From assembly GCA_013201155.1 (NCBI GenBank), contig CP053716.1:1364001-1428000 (forward strand): DNA of 64,000 bases, written 5' to 3'. The notes beneath the pieces were generated by a model. The model ran no database searches and had not been told where the DNA came from. It saw only the letters and a list, made by a program, of their open reading frames with translations. How positions within the stretch are numbered: position 1 is the stretch's first letter; every line of letters starts with the position of its first letter. This document shows, one piece after another, positions 61,387 through 64,000 of this stretch. This DNA comes from Berryella wangjianweii. GTDB lineage: Bacteria > Actinomycetota > Coriobacteriia > Coriobacteriales > Eggerthellaceae. A program made the position numbers and the translations under genes.

Positions 61387-62015
61387 GACTGCTCCTCCCG
61401 ATACAGGCGGTACACGTTGCCGCCGTGGTGGACGGTGGACACCACCGGCATGGACTGCGTCTCGGCAAGGCCGTAATAGCGCACGGCCGGCCCCAGTCCC
61501 AGGTCCTCGTCGATGCCCTCGGCGCTGCGCGCGGCCAGGGCGCGGGCGATGTCGCTGTTCGGATCGTTCATGTCGCCGAAGATGCGCGCCTTCGTCACGC
61601 AGGTTGCCACGCAGGCGGGCATCAGGCCCTCGGTAATGCGGTGGTGGCAGAAGGTGCACTTCTCCACCTCGCCCCCGTCAAGCTGGTAGCGCACCTGGTA
61701 GGGGCAGGCGGCCATGCAGTACTTGCACCCGATGCAGGCGTCTGCGTTCACCATTACCACCCCGTCGTCCAGCTTCAGGCTGGCGCCGGTGGGGCAGACG
61801 CGCACGCACGGGGCGTCCTTGCAGTGATTGCACTGCTTGGGTACGTTCGCACGGCGGATGCGCCCGGCGTCGTCCACGTCGAAGCTTTCGATCCAGGTGT
61901 TGAAGCGCCGCCGCGCAACGGCGTTCTCCTGCTTGCATCCCACCACGCAGGCGTTGCACCCAATGCACAGCGCCAGGTCGATGAGCATGCCGTAGCGTTT
62001 GGTCGGTGCGGTCAT
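61383..62015 (-). CDS. Four-cluster ferredoxin-type electron-transfer subunit
   Basis: 210 aa; ATGA overlaps on both sides. DmsB/TtrB/PsrB-like: Cys groups CIGCNACVVGCKQEN, CNHCKDAPCVRVCPTG, CIGCKYCMAACPYQ and CTFCHHRITEGLMPACVATC, giving the classical four [4Fe-4S] sites. The Tyr/Arg-rich start (KRYGMLIDLALC) is typical. It sits between the NrfD-type anchor and the molybdopterin subunit and relays electrons between them. No Tat signal, so it is likely carried out with the catalytic subunit. Confidence 0.94.
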   Translation of the reverse strand: MTAPTKRYGMLIDLALCIGCNACVVGCKQENAVARRRFNTWIESFDVDDAGRIRRANVPKQCNHCKDAPCVRVCPTGASLKLDDGVVMVNADACIGCKYCMAACPYQVRYQLDGGEVEKCTFCHHRITEGLMPACVATCVTKARIFGDMNDPNSDIARALAARSAEGIDEDLGLGPAVRYYGLAETQSMPVVSTVHHGGNVYRLYREEQS

Positions 62016-64000
62016 CGCAGGGCTCCTTCCACCTTCTCGATCCGGTACATGCCGCCGTTGCGTCCGGGCGACCCGAACTCCCCGTCGGCGATGGGATACA
62101 GGGGCGCCTTCACCGTGGGGTCGTCCATCACGTCCAGCGCGATGCCGGCGCCGATGGCGGGGTCGCCCTTGCGGACGTCCGCGCCCTCGATGCTCACGTC
62201 CTGGGCGCCGTAGGCCCGGTGGCCGTAGCCGAAGGCGGTGGCGAAGGTGCCGCGTGCGATGCCGGCGCGCACCCAGGCCCGACCCACCATGGGCTCGCCC
62301 GTGGGGCCGGCGGCGCGAATTAGGTCGCCGTCGGATATTCCCAGCTCGCGGGCATCGTCAAGATTCACCTCAAGGTAGTTCGACGTGCAGATGTCCTGCA
62401 TGATCGGACTGTTTGCCAGCATGCTGACCGAGCGGAACCGCGGCTTGTAGCCGGTGTGCTTGAAGGGATACTGATCGGCATCGTGCACCTGCGAGAACGG
62501 GGTGCCGTCGGCGAAGGTCTGCTCGATGGTGCGCACCACCGGCGAGTGGGGCAGCCCGGTGTAGTGGTTGATCACCGAGCGGCGCGGCTCGGAGTACACG
62601 AACGAGCGCATGTCCAGCATGGCCGCGGCGCGCCCGCCCTCGCCGTAGGTGGCGTCCAGCGGCAGGTAGCGCCCACCGCGCGACAGCACGTTCAGCACCT
62701 TGGGCCATTCCTCGGAGCTGACGGCGTGCTTCCATTCGGCGGGAAGCTCGTCCAGGCGCTGGCACGCCACGTCGTAGGGATCCACGTCGGCCACGGGCTC
62801 AAGGTCGTAGGCGATGTTGGCCGCGGCCTTCAGGAAGAAGTCGGAGGCGTCGTTGAAATCCCAGGTGCTGCCGTCGGTGGCCGCGATGGCGTCCTTGCCG
62901 AAGCCGGGCAGGTCCAGCCGTTTGGCCACGTCCACGATGAACGTCTCGTAGCTGGCGTAGCGCCCGTCGTCCAGGCGGATCGTCTCGGGCTGTTTCACGC
63001 GCCAGCGCACCGTGGTGCCGAAGCCGCTCCAGATGCCGCCCTCGGCCGAGCATCCGAACGTCTCGAAGGGGTTGGTGTCGGGCACGATGTAGTCGGCGTA
63101 CTGGGCGTGCTCGCCCACTACCACGTCGCAGGCGATGTGCAGGGGGATCACGTCGGGGTCCTTGAACCGCTCGATGAACTCGTCGCGGAAGGCCCCCGGA
63201 GTGGCCTGCAGGGTGTTCACCATCCACGACACCAGGATCTTCGCCTGGTAGGGATACTTGTTCACGATCGAGACAAGGGCCTGGTTGTCGGAGTTCACCA
63301 TGTGGCCGAACCAGGGCAGCAGCGGCAGGGGATGCTGCTCGCCGGCGGCCACGCGGGCCCGGTACTCGTCGGTGTCGGCGAAGTGCTTGCCGGTGCGGCT
63401 GATGGGCTGGGCGTTCGACAGGTCGGGCAGACCCTCGATGGTCTCAAGCAGGTAGCGCGGGCCGTCGCCGGTTGAGGCGAAGGTGCCGCCCAGGCAGTTG
63501 CAGCCGCCCACCATCTGATGCGAGCCGATCAGCGCGTTCATCATGCGCATGCCGAAGGCGGTGTCGATGCCGTTGTTCATCACGGTGGACCCGTTGCCGT
63601 ACATGGCGGCCTTCACCCCGTGCGAGGTGAACTCGCGGGCCATGCGCTCGATCTCGGCCACGGGCACCTGGGTGATCTGCTCGTATTCCTGCATGGTGTG
63701 CTCGAAGGCGCTGTCGCGCAGGTACAGCAGGGCCGAGCGCACCTTCACGCCGGCTACCTGGCCCTCGAAGTCCACGCGTGCCGATGGGCAGGCGGTGTTC
63801 AGCATGGGCTCGCCGCTGGCGCGGTCAATCACCACGAAGTACTCGGGAGCGGGCAGCCCGGCCGCCTCGGCCTCGGCAGCGACTTCGGCGGCGTTCTCGG
63901 GCACGTCCATGCCCGCATCCGCCGCGCGCATCAGCATGCCGTGGTTGGGGTGTCCTTCGTCGGCGATCACCAGGAAGCTGGCGTTGGTGTGGGCCGCGTA
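62012..64000 (-). CDS. Molybdopterin oxidoreductase catalytic subunit (TtrA/ArrA-like), N-terminus beyond window
   Basis: 663 codons of the C-terminal part are visible; the frame stays open at base 64000, so the Tat signal, iron-sulfur site and first cofactor domain are outside. Seen: NASFLVIADEGHPNHG, MYGNGSTVMNNGIDTAFGMRMMNALIGSHQMVGG, LVSWMVNTLQATPGAF, DVVVGEHAQYADYIVPDTNPFETFG and the C-terminal cofactor domain (NYLEVNLDDARELGISDGDLIRAAGPTGE). ADYIVPDTxxFExFG resembles tetrathionate and arsenate reductase catalytic subunits, but the substrate cannot be named. First gene of a four-gene set with ferredoxin, NrfD-type anchor and TorD-like chaperone. Confidence 0.9.
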   Translation of the reverse strand, partial: YAAHTNASFLVIADEGHPNHGMLMRAADAGMDVPENAAEVAAEAEAAGLPAPEYFVVIDRASGEPMLNTACPSARVDFEGQVAGVKVRSALLYLRDSAFEHTMQEYEQITQVPVAEIERMAREFTSHGVKAAMYGNGSTVMNNGIDTAFGMRMMNALIGSHQMVGGCNCLGGTFASTGDGPRYLLETIEGLPDLSNAQPISRTGKHFADTDEYRARVAAGEQHPLPLLPWFGHMVNSDNQALVSIVNKYPYQAKILVSWMVNTLQATPGAFRDEFIERFKDPDVIPLHIACDVVVGEHAQYADYIVPDTNPFETFGCSAEGGIWSGFGTTVRWRVKQPETIRLDDGRYASYETFIVDVAKRLDLPGFGKDAIAATDGSTWDFNDASDFFLKAAANIAYDLEPVADVDPYDVACQRLDELPAEWKHAVSSEEWPKVLNVLSRGGRYLPLDATYGEGGRAAAMLDMRSFVYSEPRRSVINHYTGLPHSPVVRTIEQTFADGTPFSQVHDADQYPFKHTGYKPRFRSVSMLANSPIMQDICTSNYLEVNLDDARELGISDGDLIRAAGPTGEPMVGRAWVRAGIARGTFATAFGYGHRAYGAQDVSIEGADVRKGDPAIGAGIALDVMDDPTVKAPLYPIADGEFGSPGRNGGMYRIEKVEGALR

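Noticed and set aside
1-64000. tRNA, rRNA, CRISPR arrays, insertion sequences or prophage genes
   Set aside because: No CCA-ended cloverleaf, regularly spaced repeat, transposase or phage structural motif was recognised by reading; a tRNAscan-SE, CRISPR-finder and ISfinder run would settle this.

Overview
This window looks like a piece of chromosome from a high-GC, Gram-positive anaerobe, most plausibly an Eggerthellaceae member (class Coriobacteriia). That assignment is inference from gene content: wall-polymer phosphotransferase genes and no LPS genes, a multiheme NapC-type cytochrome, a molybdopterin oxidoreductase operon, rubrerythrin, a remnant of a LuxR-type regulator, and high GC throughout. 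I see no rRNA, tRNA, CRISPR array, prophage or insertion sequence.

Layout. 1-9684 (minus strand): a surface-polymer block with three tandem LtaS-like membrane phosphotransferases (the first cut by the window edge), preceded by one protein that joins a YidC/Oxa1 insertase domain to a CDP-glycerol glycerophosphotransferase domain; then a small four-helix membrane protein and a YhcH-family protein. 9902-14109 (plus): a glutamate-cysteine ligase fused to a gamma-glutamyl hydrolase-type amidotransferase, and NhaA. 14282-18932: aspartate-family amino acids (lysA, hom, a HAD phosphatase, and metA convergent on the minus strand). 19276-20105: rplM-rpsI with a good promoter and terminator. 20106-20938: a gene-poor gap with a LuxR C-terminal remnant and tandem operator-like dyads, followed by a five-motif cytochrome c.

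21949-27795: ilvE, a YerC/TrpR-like regulator, a DUF5067-type membrane protein, a helix-turn-helix plus Ser/Thr kinase pair, an isochorismatase-fold protein lacking all three catalytic residues, and a YfcE-type phosphoesterase. 27913-33522: rubrerythrin (minus), an M18 aminopeptidase and two tandem NSS-family transporters sharing a long identical tract. 33895-38842: guaB, ruvX, mltG, a YqeG phosphatase and aroE. 39042-44491: aroC-aroK-aroB-aroQ::pepP-efp, tightly overlapping, with aroQ and pepP fused in one frame. 44760-51310: a carboxyltransferase fused to a complete AccB-type BCCP, then accC, Asp23, nusB, xseB and dxs, resembling the Bacillus accBC-yqhY-nusB-xseB-dxs order. 51376-59315: a DUF1648-like protein, a GNAT (minus), rpsA, an OatA-like acyltransferase (minus), coaE and uvrB. 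59370-64000 (minus): a TtrA/TtrB/NrfD-type oxidoreductase with its TorD-like chaperone; the catalytic subunit runs off the window.

The strongest theme is domain fusion: YidC+glycerophosphotransferase, glutamate-cysteine ligase+amidotransferase, AroQ+Xaa-Pro aminopeptidase, and carboxyltransferase+AccB. The YidC/TagF-like fusion together with the three LtaS-like paralogs, which share a common N-terminal module kept identical by apparent gene conversion, is the best candidate here for an undescribed system: a dedicated machine for a glycerol-phosphate surface polymer.
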